NCBI RefSeq assembly: GCF_041053105.1
Contig: NZ_CP163444.1
Coordinates: forward strand, 7,596,501-7,660,500
Reading direction: 5' to 3'
DNA: 64,000 nucleotides
DNA from: Streptomyces sp. R44
GTDB lineage: Bacteria > Actinomycetota > Actinomycetes > Streptomycetales > Streptomycetaceae
A program made the translations under genes and the position numbers. The notes under the pieces are model-generated. The model saw nothing but the letters and a program-made list of their open reading frames with translations. It was not told the DNA's origin and ran no database searches. This document shows positions 1-8,116 of the stretch, one piece after another (positions within the stretch are counted from its first letter, which is position 1; each line of letters opens with the position of its first letter).

Positions 1-853
1 CGGTGGAGACCACCATGGCGACCGAGTTCACCGGCATGAGGATCGCCACGGCCTCCTCCGGGCTCAGTCCGGCGGGCAGGTCGGTGTGGTCCTTGAGGAT
101 GTACAGCTGGAAGCCGGCCACCGCGAAGTAGCCGAGCACGAGCAGGGCGCGGCCGATGAAGGCCCAGCGGAAGTCGTGCTCCTTCAGGGCGCTGCCGAAG
201 GCCGCGATCTGCTCCTTGACGGGCAGCGCCGCCTTCGGGGGCATGCGCTCCTCACGGGCGCAGCCGGTGAAGAGCACGGCGGTGGCGGCGACGATCGCGC
301 CGAGAACGAGGTAGCCGGTGCGGTAGTGCTCGGAGAAGGCCGCGCCGAGGAGCGCGCCGATCGTGGAGCCGATGGGGAGGCCGAGACCGACGGCGGCCGA
401 GGCCTTGCCGCGGGCGGCCATGGGGACGCGGTCGGGGACCACGGAGGTGATGGCCGCCTGGTAGATGTTCATGACGGCCTGCCCCAGGCACCAGGCGATG
501 GTGACCAGCAGGATCGTGTGGACGCTGCCGAGGAGCAGCATCACGGGGAGGGCGAGCAGACCGCCGGCGAGGATCCACGGGTTGCGGCGGCCCGAGCGGT
601 CCGAGAGGGCGCCCGCGACCGGGTTGAAGACGGTGGCGAAGATCGCGGATATGCCGGAGACGAGGCCGAAGTTCGCCACCTTGTCGGCGGGGTCGATGGC
701 CTGGATCTGGAGCGCGAGGAGCATGCCGGGGACGCCGATGTACAGCGCGTACATGGCGGTGTTGCCGGCGAGCAGCAGGGGCAGCAGGCCGCGCGTCGGC
801 CGAGGGCCCGTGGGGGAGTCGGCGGTGCCGGTGGCGGGGGAGGAAAGGGCCAC
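1..853 (-). CDS. MFS transporter, C-terminus beyond window
   Basis: Inner-membrane major facilitator superfamily carrier; the substrate cannot be told from sequence. The GTG start at 853 is preceded by AGGAGGG at a good spacing. The 284 visible residues hold about eight hydrophobic segments and the loop motif DRSGRRNP after the second helix, which is MFS motif A. The gene runs off the left edge, so the last helices are missing. It is transcribed away from a LacI-family gene, and a perfect inverted repeat lies between them. The usual inference is a sugar or related carbon-source importer controlled by that repressor. The MFS assignment is secure; the substrate is open. Confidence 0.88.
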   Translation of the reverse strand, partial: MALSSPATGTADSPTGPRPTRGLLPLLLAGNTAMYALYIGVPGMLLALQIQAIDPADKVANFGLVSGISAIFATVFNPVAGALSDRSGRRNPWILAGGLLALPVMLLLGSVHTILLVTIAWCLGQAVMNIYQAAITSVVPDRVPMAARGKASAAVGLGLPIGSTIGALLGAAFSEHYRTGYLVLGAIVAATAVLFTGCAREERMPPKAALPVKEQIAAFGSALKEHDFRWAFIGRALLVLGYFAVAGFQLYILKDHTDLPAGLSPEEAVAILMPVNSVAMVVST

Positions 854-913
854 TTTGCCCTCCTGGAGAGATCGCCCGATGCGGGGGCGAGAAGCGGATG
901 AAGCGATAGGGTT

Positions 914-934
914 ACACGTGTCAGTGACACGTGT
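914..934. promoter_or_regulatory. Perfect inverted repeat, likely LacI-family operator
   Basis: Two 10-bp arms, ACACGTGTCA and TGACACGTGT, are separated by one base. The repeat lies 60 bp upstream of the MFS start and 75 bp upstream of the LacI-family start. LacI-type proteins bind such dyads as dimers, so autoregulation plus control of the transporter is the simplest reading. Confidence 0.7.
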
Positions 935-1008
935 GGGCATTGTGTAGCACCCATATCCGGCCATCCGCCAGACCCTCGGCCGGATTGGTCTGGAAAGATG
1001 CCGGATCG

Positions 1009-2043
1009 ATGACTCAGCCAACCGAACAGAACCCCGAACGCCCCACCGGGCGCGCGGTCCCGACCAGCGCCGACGTCGCCCGCCTCGCGGGCGTCTCCCG
1101 GGCCACCGTCTCGTACGTCCTGAACAACACCTCGGCCGTCCGCATCAGCGAGCCGACCCGGCAGCGGGTGCGCGAGGCGGCCGAGGAGCTGGGCTACGTC
1201 CCGCACGCCGCCGCCCGCAGCCTGCGCGCCGGCCACAGCCGCATGGTGCTCCTCCCGAGCTCCCACGTCCCCGTCGGGCCGCTCTACAGCCAGTTCTTCA
1301 ACGACTTCCAGTGGGCCCTGCGCCGTCTCGACTACACGGTCGTGCAGTACGGCAGCGTCGGCCTGGAGGCCGAGGAGGCCGCCCGCGCCTGGGCCGAGCT
1401 GCGGCCGGTGGCCGTGGTCTCCCTCGGCGAGATCGAGCTCACCGGGCAGGGCGTCGAGATCCTCAAGCGCTCCGGGGCCCGGGCCGTGATCACCCTCGGC
1501 ACCCGGCGCGTCGAGGGCACCCACGCCCTCGTCATGGACCAGGGGCGGATCGGCGAGGTGGCCACCGAGCACCTCCTGGAGACCGGCCGGCGCCGGATCG
1601 GCGTCGTCGTGCCCGAGGAGCCGGGCCTCACCATGTTCTCCGGACCCCGCCTGGAAGGCGCGCGCCGCGCCGCCGAGGGCGCCGGCGCCACCGTCGTACC
1701 CCTGCCGCTGCGGTACGAGGAGGAGTCGGCGGACGCGCTCGCCGCGCGGTGGCGCGAGCTCGGGCTCGACGGCGTCTTCGCGTACAACGACGAGTACGCC
1801 ATGCTCCTGATGCGCTCGCTCCAGGACGCCGGGATCGCCGTGCCCGAGGAGACCGCCGTCATCGGCGCCGACGACCTGCTCCTCGGCCGGCTCCTGCGGC
1901 CCCGGCTCAGCACCGTGCGCGTCGACATGGTGGTCGGCCGCGAGCTGGCCGAGCTGGTCGACCGCGCCGTACGCGAACCGGACGCCGCGCCCCTCTCCCG
2001 CGACCTGCTCGACTCGCGGGTGGTCCGGCGGGAGTCCAGCTGA
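1009..2043 (+). CDS. LacI-family transcriptional regulator
   Basis: DNA-binding repressor of 344 residues, the normal family length. The N-terminal helix-turn-helix (about residues 19-65) reads TSADVARLAGVSRATVSYVL and is followed by the hinge motif AAARSLRAGHS. The rest is a periplasmic-binding-protein-like sensor domain with the typical C-terminal region ending in VIGADDLLLGRLLRPRLSTV. ATG 1009 was chosen because it puts the HTH at the usual distance from the N-terminus; the Shine-Dalgarno signal is weak. It is divergent from the MFS gene with a dyad operator between them, so its ligand is probably the transported substrate or a derivative. Confidence 0.9.
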   Translation: MTQPTEQNPERPTGRAVPTSADVARLAGVSRATVSYVLNNTSAVRISEPTRQRVREAAEELGYVPHAAARSLRAGHSRMVLLPSSHVPVGPLYSQFFNDFQWALRRLDYTVVQYGSVGLEAEEAARAWAELRPVAVVSLGEIELTGQGVEILKRSGARAVITLGTRRVEGTHALVMDQGRIGEVATEHLLETGRRRIGVVVPEEPGLTMFSGPRLEGARRAAEGAGATVVPLPLRYEEESADALAARWRELGLDGVFAYNDEYAMLLMRSLQDAGIAVPEETAVIGADDLLLGRLLRPRLSTVRVDMVVGRELAELVDRAVREPDAAPLSRDLLDSRVVRRESS

Positions 2044-2046
2044 GGC

Positions 2047-2089
2047 GGCCCGCCGCCCGGGACGTCGTCCGGAGCGCCGGCGGCGGGCC
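2047..2089 (+). terminator. GC-rich hairpin after LacI-family gene
   Basis: GGCCCGCCGCC (2047-2057) pairs perfectly with GGCGGCGGGCC (2079-2089) across a 21-nt loop, starting four bases after the stop codon. There is no T-run, as is common in Streptomyces. The long loop lowers confidence. Confidence 0.4.
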
Positions 2090-2094
2090 GGGCC

Positions 2095-2173
2095 GTCCAG
2101 GGGAGGTCGGCGGCGGGTCCGGCTCGGAGCCATGTGCGGCGTCCAGGGGAGGCCGGCCGCGGGCCCGGCTCGG
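2095..2173. repeat. Imperfect 33-bp direct repeat pair
   Basis: The stretches at 2095-2127 and 2141-2173 both begin GTCCAGGGGAGG and end CCGGCTCGG, differing at three positions. They fill the gap between the LacI-family gene and the next small gene. No function is evident; local duplication in non-coding DNA is enough to explain them. Confidence 0.6.
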
Positions 2174-2210
2174 GCGGGCGCGGCTCCTGCCGAGCGCTTA
2201 GCTTCGGTGC

Positions 2211-2480
2211 ATGAGCAACGTTCCGAAGCGGTTCGAGATCCTGCTGGTGCCCGAGCACGTCGAGGACCGCGGCGGCGCCGCCGTCGCGGACAGCGCCGTC
2301 CGCACGGCCGTCGTCGAGGCCACCGGGCGGCACGGCGAGACGGGCTACCCGATCTACGAGGGACACGGCATCCGCGCCGACATCGACCCCGAGACGCTCA
2401 CGGTCGAGGCGCTGCTCGTCGACGGCCGCGAGCTCGACTACGGCCTCACGGCCCTGGTCCGCCCCTCCGCGCCCCACTAG
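2211..2480 (+). CDS. Small hypothetical protein (89 aa)
   Basis: An 89-residue protein I do not recognise. It has no signal peptide or membrane segment and is rich in acidic residues and valine, with alternating hydrophobic positions suggesting a small alpha/beta fold. Codon use is typical of the neighbours, which supports real coding. No Shine-Dalgarno sequence precedes ATG 2211, so translation may be leaderless or the start may be misplaced. It stands alone between two genes on the same strand, 203 bp upstream of the thiolase. Confidence 0.6.
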   Translation: MSNVPKRFEILLVPEHVEDRGGAAVADSAVRTAVVEATGRHGETGYPIYEGHGIRADIDPETLTVEALLVDGRELDYGLTALVRPSAPH

Positions 2481-2683
2481 GGCCTGTCGGCTCACCAGGC
2501 CCGTCCGACCTGCGGCCCCTTCGCGGCCCACCAGGGCCCGTCCGACCGCCGCCCCTCCCCGGTGTCCCGAAGCGGCCCGTTGACACGGCGGGCCGTCCGG
2601 CAGAGACTCTGCGCGCCCGATCGGGCGAAGATTGATTCACCAGGCGAACAGAGTCGTTCCGAAGGTCACGTGGGAGAGAACCG

Positions 2684-3871
2684 ATGAGCATCCGCGACGT
2701 CTACATCGTCGACGCCGTCCGCACCCCGATCGGGAAGTTCGGAGGCGCCCTCGCCTCCGTCCGCCCCGACGACCTCGCTGCCCACGTGGTCCGCGCGCTC
2801 GTCGACCGCTCGCCCGCGCTCGACCCCGCGCGCGTGGACGACGTCTACTTCGGCGACGCCAACGGCGCGGGCGAGGACAACCGCGACGTCGCGCGCATGG
2901 CCGTCCTCCTCGCCGGACTGCCCGTCACCGTCCCCGGCGTCACCGTCAACCGCCTCTGCGGCTCCGGCCTCGAAGCCGTCATCCAGGCCGCCCGGGCCAT
3001 CGCCCTCGGCGACGCGTCCGTCGCGATCGCGGGCGGCGTCGAGTCGATGTCCCGCGCCCCCTGGGTGCTGCAGAAGCCCGAGCGGGCCTTCCCCGCCGGC
3101 CACCAGCAGCTCCACTCCACGACCCTCGGCTGGCGCATGACGAACCCGAAGATGCCCGCCGAGTGGACTGTCTCCCTGGGCGAGGGCGCCGAGCTCGTCG
3201 CCGACAAGCACGGCATCACCCGCGAGCAGCAGGACACCTTCGCCCTCGCCAGCCACCGCAAGGCCGCCGAGGCCTGGGCGAAGGGCCTCTACGACGACGA
3301 GGTCGTCCCCTACCCCGGCGTGGACCTCACCCGCGACGAGTGCATCCGCGACACCACGTCCATGGAGGCCCTCGCCAAGCTCAAGCCCGCCTTCCGCCCC
3401 GAGGGCGGGACCGTCACCCCGGGCAACTCCTCGCCGCTCAACGACGGCGCCGCCGCCCTGCTCCTCGTCGACGAGGACGGGCTGCGCGAGACCGGCCGCG
3501 AACCCCTCGCCCGGATCCGTACCTCCGCCGTCACCGGGATCGAGCCCCAGCTCTTCGGCCTCGGCCCCGTCGCGGCGGTCCGGCGGGCCCTGGAGAAGGC
3601 CGGACGCTCCTTCGCCGACCTCACGACCTTCGAGCTCAACGAGGCCTTCGCGGCCCAGTCGCTCGGCTGCCTCGCGGAATGGCCGGAACTCGACCCCGAC
3701 ATCGTGAATCCTCGCGGTGGAGCGGTTGCGATCGGCCACCCGCTGGGCGCGTCCGGCGCCCGCCTCGCCGGATCGGTGGCCCACCAGCTCGCGGCGGCCG
3801 GCTCCGGCACGGGCCTCGCGGCCCTCTGCATCGGCGTCGGCCAGGGCCTCGCGCTGGTCCTGGAGCGCTGA
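2684..3871 (+). CDS. Thiolase (acetyl-CoA C-acyltransferase family)
   Basis: Cytoplasmic thiolase of 395 residues that condenses or cleaves acyl-CoA with CoA or acetyl-CoA. All catalytic landmarks are present: nucleophilic Cys92 in NRLCGSG, His352 in GHPLGASGAR, and Cys382 in CIGVGQG. The active-site loop and the stretch SMSRAPWV with TTLGWR are closest, from memory, to PcaF-type 3-oxoadipyl-CoA thiolases, but the substrate cannot be fixed without neighbours from a ring-cleavage pathway, and none are seen. GGGAGAG precedes ATG 2684. The gene stands alone and ends at a strong hairpin shared with the converging thioredoxin gene. Confidence 0.92.
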   Translation: MSIRDVYIVDAVRTPIGKFGGALASVRPDDLAAHVVRALVDRSPALDPARVDDVYFGDANGAGEDNRDVARMAVLLAGLPVTVPGVTVNRLCGSGLEAVIQAARAIALGDASVAIAGGVESMSRAPWVLQKPERAFPAGHQQLHSTTLGWRMTNPKMPAEWTVSLGEGAELVADKHGITREQQDTFALASHRKAAEAWAKGLYDDEVVPYPGVDLTRDECIRDTTSMEALAKLKPAFRPEGGTVTPGNSSPLNDGAAALLLVDEDGLRETGREPLARIRTSAVTGIEPQLFGLGPVAAVRRALEKAGRSFADLTTFELNEAFAAQSLGCLAEWPELDPDIVNPRGGAVAIGHPLGASGARLAGSVAHQLAAAGSGTGLAALCIGVGQGLALVLER

Positions 3872-3898
3872 GCCCGCTCGGCCGAAGGCCGGACGACA

Positions 3899-3939
3899 CG
3901 CGAGGGGGGTACGGGAGGCTCTCCCGTACCCCCCTCGCG
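3899..3939. terminator. Bidirectional terminator, 19-bp perfect stem
   Basis: Two 19-bp arms (3899-3917 and 3921-3939) pair perfectly around a GCT loop; each contains GAGGGGGGTACGGGAG or its complement. It sits between the converging thiolase and thioredoxin genes and can serve both. Confidence 0.9.
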
Positions 3940-3944
3940 GTGGG

Positions 3945-4310
3945 TCACTTCGCCTGCGCGTCCTCGATGGACTTGCGGACCTCGTCCATGTCCAGCTTGC
4001 GGGCCTGCCCGATCACGTCCTCCAGGGCGTTCTCCGGCAGCGCGCCCGGCTGCGCGAACACGGCCACGTTGTCACGGACGATCATCAGCGTCGGGATCGA
4101 GCGGATCTCGAACGCCGCGGCCAGCTCCTGCTGCGCCTCGGTGTCCACCTTGGCGAAGACGAGATCCTGGTGCCGCTCCGACGCCGCCTCGAAGACCGGG
4201 CCGAACTGACGGCAGGGACCGCACCACGAAGCCCAGAAATCGATGAGCACGAACTCGTTCCCGCTCACGATCTCGTCGAAGTTGTCCTTGGTGAGCTCTA
4301 CGGTGCTCAT
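3945..4310 (-). CDS. trxA: Thioredoxin
   Basis: Cytoplasmic thiol-disulfide oxidoreductase that reduces protein disulfides and is itself recycled by thioredoxin reductase. The 121-residue protein contains the active site WCGPC with Cys30 and Cys33, and the cis-proline motif SIPTLMIV. It is slightly longer than E. coli thioredoxin because of a charged C-terminal helix ending EDAQAK. ATG 4310 follows AGGTAGG. The upstream DNA carries a spacing-perfect SigR-type promoter, matching the known disulfide-stress control of thioredoxins in Streptomyces. The paired reductase gene is not in this window. Confidence 0.96.
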   Translation of the reverse strand: MSTVELTKDNFDEIVSGNEFVLIDFWASWCGPCRQFGPVFEAASERHQDLVFAKVDTEAQQELAAAFEIRSIPTLMIVRDNVAVFAQPGALPENALEDVIGQARKLDMDEVRKSIEDAQAK

Positions 4311-4372
4311 ACTGCCTACCTTTCGGGTCCTCTGGCGTGGTCCTCACGGTCCCCTGGGGACTCGCCCGGCAC

Positions 4373-4398
4373 AACGGCGTATCGAGCCGCGCTATTCC
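4373..4398 (-). promoter_or_regulatory. SigR-type promoter of thioredoxin gene
   Basis: On the minus strand GGAAT (4398-4394) is followed after exactly 18 bp by GTT (4375-4373), matching the GGGAAT-N18-GTT form known for the disulfide-stress sigma factor SigR. It lies about 60 bp upstream of the thioredoxin start. Assignment by pattern only. Confidence 0.7.
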
Positions 4399-4424
4399 GC
4401 ACGGCTGCCACCAGACTGGGACCC

Positions 4425-5867
4425 ATGACGCGAACGGTGGAAGACGAGCACAGCTACGACGTCGTGGTGATCGGCGCGGGCCCGGTCGGAGAGAATGTCG
4501 TCGACCGGGTCCGGGCCGGCGGCCTCACCGCGGCGATCGTCGAGAGCGAGCTGATCGGCGGCGAGTGCTCGTACTGGGCGTGCATGCCCAGCAAGGCACT
4601 GCTCCGTCCCGCGATCGCCCGCTCCGACGCCCGCAAGGTCGCGGGACTGCGCGAGTCGGTCTACGGTCCGCTGGACGCGATGGAGGTCTTCGCCCACCGG
4701 GACAAGGTCGTCGGCCACTGGAAGGACGAGGGCCAGCTCGACTGGCTCGACTCGATCGACGTACGGGTCTTCCGCGGCCACGGCAGGCTCCACGGGCCGC
4801 GCCGGGTCGAGGTCACGGGCCCCGAGGGCGAGCGTCATGTGCTGACCGCCCGGCACGCGGTCGCCGTCTGCACCGGCACCCGCGCCCTCCTCCCCGAACT
4901 GCCGGGACTGCCCGCCGCGCATCCCTGGACCAGCCGCGAGGCGACCAGCTCCGACCGGGTGCCCGAGCGGCTGATCGTGGTCGGCGGGGGAGTGGTGGGC
5001 GTGGAGATGGCCACCGCCTGGCAGGCCCTCGGCGCGAAGGTGACCCTGCTCGTACGGGGCGGGGGGCTGCTGCCGCGCATGGAGCCGTTCCTCGGCGAGC
5101 ACGTGGCCGCCGCGCTCACCACCCGTGGCGCGGACGTCCGTACCGGCGTCTCGGTGAGCGCGGTGGTACGCGACGGGGGCACCGGCCCGGTCACCGTGGT
5201 CCTGGAGGGCGGCGACCACGTCGAGGGCGACGAGGTGCTCTTCGCGACCGGCCGCAAGCCCCGCACCGAGGACATCGGCCTGGAGACGGTCGGTCTGACA
5301 CCGGGCGCCTGGCTCGACGTCGACGACAGCCTCCGCGTCACCGGCAACGACTGGCTCTACGCCGTCGGCGACGTCAACCACCGCGCGCTCATGACCCATC
5401 AGGGCAAGTACCAGGCCCGGATCGCGGGCGCCGCGATCGCCGCCCGCGCGCACGGCGACGACTCCCTGGACACCGGGCGGTGGGGTGCGCACGCGGCCAC
5501 AGCCGACCACGCGGCCGTGCCACAGGTGGTGTTCACCGACCCCGAGGCGGCCTCCGTCGGGCTCACGCTGGCCGAGGCGGAGCGCGCCGGGCACCGGGTC
5601 CGGGCCGTGGACCTCGACATGCGGTCCGTGGCCGGGGCCGGACTCTACGCCCAGGGATACCGGGGACACGCCCGGATGGTCGTGGACCTCGAACGGGAGG
5701 TGGTCCTCGGCGCCGCCTTCGTCGGGCCCGGCATCGGGGAGCTCCTCCACTCGGCGACGGTCGCCGTCGCGGGCGAGGTGCCGATCGCCCGCCTGTGGCA
5801 CGCCGTCCCCGCGTATCCGACGCTGAGCGAGGCGTGGCTGCGGCTCCTGGAGGCGTACCGGGGCTGA
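4425..5867 (+). CDS. Pyridine nucleotide-disulfide oxidoreductase (dihydrolipoamide dehydrogenase-like)
   Basis: FAD- and NAD(P)H-dependent flavoprotein of 480 residues. The N-terminal FAD fold starts at VVVIGAGPVGEN (about 13-24). The redox pair is Cys48-x4-Cys53 in GGECSYWACMPSK, the class I disulfide reductase signature. A second Rossmann motif, VVGGGVVGVEMA, binds NAD(P)H. The C-terminal dimerisation domain keeps HAVPAYPTLSE, equivalent to the catalytic His-Glu pair. It resembles lipoamide dehydrogenase and mycothione or mercuric reductases, but no 2-oxoacid dehydrogenase genes are near, so the physiological substrate is unknown. It diverges from the thioredoxin gene, suggesting a link to thiol redox balance (inference). 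Confidence 0.9.
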   Translation: MTRTVEDEHSYDVVVIGAGPVGENVVDRVRAGGLTAAIVESELIGGECSYWACMPSKALLRPAIARSDARKVAGLRESVYGPLDAMEVFAHRDKVVGHWKDEGQLDWLDSIDVRVFRGHGRLHGPRRVEVTGPEGERHVLTARHAVAVCTGTRALLPELPGLPAAHPWTSREATSSDRVPERLIVVGGGVVGVEMATAWQALGAKVTLLVRGGGLLPRMEPFLGEHVAAALTTRGADVRTGVSVSAVVRDGGTGPVTVVLEGGDHVEGDEVLFATGRKPRTEDIGLETVGLTPGAWLDVDDSLRVTGNDWLYAVGDVNHRALMTHQGKYQARIAGAAIAARAHGDDSLDTGRWGAHAATADHAAVPQVVFTDPEAASVGLTLAEAERAGHRVRAVDLDMRSVAGAGLYAQGYRGHARMVVDLEREVVLGAAFVGPGIGELLHSATVAVAGEVPIARLWHAVPAYPTLSEAWLRLLEAYRG

Positions 5868-5892
5868 GGCCTGACCCGGGTTTGAGAGCCCG

Positions 5893-6519
5893 TCACTCCC
5901 CTTCGTTCTCATCGGTGTTGACGGGGACCAGGGCGCGTGCCGCCGAGCGCGCCGCCTCCAGAGCGGGCCGGGGATCCCGGCCGGGCTCCTGGCCGAGCAC
6001 CACCCGGGTGCTCAACCCGTCGAGCAGGGCCAGGAGTTCGGAGGCGCGGGCGCCGGCGTCCAGCGGGGCGAAACGGCGACGCGCCACGCCCGCCGCGAGC
6101 AGCGCCTCCAGGTCCTGCTGCCAGCCCGTGTCCAGTTCGGCCTGTGCCTCGCGGAGCGCGGCGTTGCCGGGGGTGCGGGCCCAGAGCTCGATCCAGAGGG
6201 TCCAGCGCGGATCGCGCGGGCCGCGCGGGAGGTAGAGCCGGAGGAAGAGGTCGAGCTTGCGCTCGGCCGTGATCCGGCGGGCGAGCAGGGTGCGCCGCTC
6301 CTCGGTGAGCGCGGCCTCGCTCCAGCGGAGGGCGGCGAGCAGCAGCAGGTCCTTGCTGCCGAAGTAGTACAGGATGTGGCCGCCGCTGGTGCCGAGCCGC
6401 TCGGCGAGCGCCGACATCGTGAGGGATGCGAGGCCGTTCTCGGCGATCGCCGCCATGGCCTCCTCCAGCATCCGTTCCTGGGTGACGTGTCCGTCCCGCC
6501 GTCGTGCCGCGCCTGCCAC
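5893..6519 (-). CDS. TetR-family regulator
   Basis: Repressor of 208 residues. The HTH (about 12-58) includes MSALAERLGTSGGHILYYFG followed by SKDLLLLAALRW, a classic TetR N-terminus. The C-terminal ligand-binding region is helical. GTG 6519 was chosen because it gives a normal N-terminal arm before the HTH; a TTG at 6582 is an alternative. The gene diverges from an NCS1 permease and amidohydrolase operon, and a 41-bp perfect palindrome lies between them, so it probably controls that operon and itself. The effector is likely a heterocyclic substrate of the permease (inference). Confidence 0.87.
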   Translation of the reverse strand: MAGAARRRDGHVTQERMLEEAMAAIAENGLASLTMSALAERLGTSGGHILYYFGSKDLLLLAALRWSEAALTEERRTLLARRITAERKLDLFLRLYLPRGPRDPRWTLWIELWARTPGNAALREAQAELDTGWQQDLEALLAAGVARRRFAPLDAGARASELLALLDGLSTRVVLGQEPGRDPRPALEAARSAARALVPVNTDENEGE

Positions 6520-6619
6520 CGCCGCCGTCCCCAGTCCTGTCGTTCCGCGTTCCGCTTCCTTCGGGACCGACCTTAACCGCAACCGCCGAAGGGCTTGACG
6601 TGGCCGGAACTCATCCCAC

Positions 6620-6660
6620 ATCTTGAATGCCGTTCTAAGACTTAGAACGGCATTCAAGAT
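6620..6660. promoter_or_regulatory. 41-bp perfect palindrome, likely TetR operator
   Basis: The 20-bp arms 6620-6639 (ATCTTGAATGCCGTTCTAAG) and 6641-6660 are exact reverse complements around one base. It sits 22 bp upstream of the permease start and 100 bp upstream of the TetR start. Its length exceeds a single TetR-dimer site, suggesting two dimers or overlapping sites. Confidence 0.8.
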
Positions 6661-6682
6661 CGATCCACGACAGGAGTGCGGT

Positions 6683-8086
6683 GTGCTCGAACACGAGACG
6701 GCGCCCGTGACCACGGGCCGGACAGCGACCGACGAGGTCTTCCAGGTCGAGGAACACGGAATCGACCCCATCCCCGACGCCGAACGGCACGGCGGGGCCA
6801 AGGACGTCTTCTGGCTCTGGTTCGGCTCGAACCTGACCTTCACCTACGTCATCAACGGCGCCCTCGCGGTCGCCTTCGGACTCTCCTTCTGGCAGGCCAC
6901 CGCCGTCGTCGTGCTCGGCGGCCTCTCCTTCCTCGCCATCGGCGCGGCCGGACTCAGCGGCGTGCGCACCGGCACCGCCACCCTCGTCATCTCCCGCGCC
7001 GCCTTCGGCCGCCGCGGGAACTGGCCCGCCGGCCTGCTGAACTGGATCGTCAGCATCGGCTACACCGTCGTCAACACCGTCGTGGGCACCCTCGCCCTCG
7101 AAGCGTTCTTCGGCGACCTCGGCTGGGACGGCGGACACACCGCCCGTGCCCTCGCGCTCGCCGTCACCCTCGCGCTGACCTTCGCCGTCGCCCTCTGGGG
7201 CCACGCCACCGTCCAGTTCGCCGAACGCTGGATGGCGTACGTCCTCGCCGCCGGCTTCGCCGCCCTGCTCGTCCTCGTCCTGCCCGGCGCCGACACCGCC
7301 GCCCCCTCCGCCGCGCCCGGCGCCTCCGGCTGGAGCCTCGCCTTCGTCGTCATGCTCGCCGGCCCCTTCTCGTACCTCCCCATGCCCGCCGACTACACCC
7401 GCTACCTGCCCCGCACCACCAGCCTCAAGGCGGTCACCTGGAGCGGCGCCCTCGGCGGCTTCGTCTCCTCCGTCGCCCTCGGCGTCGCCGGCGTGGCCGC
7501 CGCGACCCAGGCCGACATGACCGACGCCGTCGCCGGCACCGAGAGCCTCCTCCCCGGCTGGTTCCAGCCCCTCTTCCTCGCCCTGGTCCTCGGCGGCTCC
7601 GTCACCAACTCGATCATCACGCTCTACTCGTCGAGCCTGAACCTCCAGGTCCTCGGCATCCCCTGGAGCCGCGCCCGGGCCATCGTCATCAGCGCGGCCG
7701 TCACCGCCGTCGGCTCCCTCGGCGCCCTCTTCCTCACCGACTTCACCACCTCACTCCTCTCCTTCCTCTCCCTCCTGATCATCGTCTTCGCCCCCTGGGG
7801 CGGGGTCTTCCTCGCCGACATGGTGCTCCGCCGCTGCACCTACGACTCCGCCGGCCTGCACGCGGACACGGGCGGCGCCTACTGGTACCGCTCCGGCTGG
7901 CACCCCGCCGGCATGACCGCGCTCCTCGCCGGCCTCGTCTTCTCCGCGCTCACCTGCGACTCCGAGCTGTGGACCGGCCCCCTCGTCGCGCCGCTCGGCG
8001 GCGCGGACCTCACGCTCCTCGGCGCGGTCGTCTCCGCCCTGGTGTACGTGCTCCTCGCCCGCGGGCGCGTCACCCCCGTCCCGTAA
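6683..8086 (+). CDS. NCS1-family purine/cytosine permease
   Basis: Integral membrane importer of 467 residues with about twelve hydrophobic helices, a member of the nucleobase:cation symporter-1 (cytosine/purine/allantoin permease) family. A soluble N-terminus containing VEEHGIDPIPDAERHG precedes the family-typical first helix region FWLWFGSNLTF, and helix 6 carries AGPFSYLPMPADYTRYLP. GTG 6683 follows CAGGAG by six bases, which settles the start over an upstream ATG inside the operator. It is followed 30 bp later by an amidohydrolase, so uptake and hydrolysis of one heterocyclic compound is likely. It is presumably repressed by the divergent TetR protein. Confidence 0.9.
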   Translation: MLEHETAPVTTGRTATDEVFQVEEHGIDPIPDAERHGGAKDVFWLWFGSNLTFTYVINGALAVAFGLSFWQATAVVVLGGLSFLAIGAAGLSGVRTGTATLVISRAAFGRRGNWPAGLLNWIVSIGYTVVNTVVGTLALEAFFGDLGWDGGHTARALALAVTLALTFAVALWGHATVQFAERWMAYVLAAGFAALLVLVLPGADTAAPSAAPGASGWSLAFVVMLAGPFSYLPMPADYTRYLPRTTSLKAVTWSGALGGFVSSVALGVAGVAAATQADMTDAVAGTESLLPGWFQPLFLALVLGGSVTNSIITLYSSSLNLQVLGIPWSRARAIVISAAVTAVGSLGALFLTDFTTSLLSFLSLLIIVFAPWGGVFLADMVLRRCTYDSAGLHADTGGAYWYRSGWHPAGMTALLAGLVFSALTCDSELWTGPLVAPLGGADLTLLGAVVSALVYVLLARGRVTPVP

Positions 8087-8116
8087 CCCCTCTCGTACGA
8101 CACGGAGTTCCGCCCC

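Noticed and set aside
86..901. Long open frame on the plus strand opposite the MFS gene
   Set aside because: It is the GC-rich antisense shadow of the MFS gene: low-complexity Glu/Gly/Ala sequence, no motifs, no codon bias of its own.
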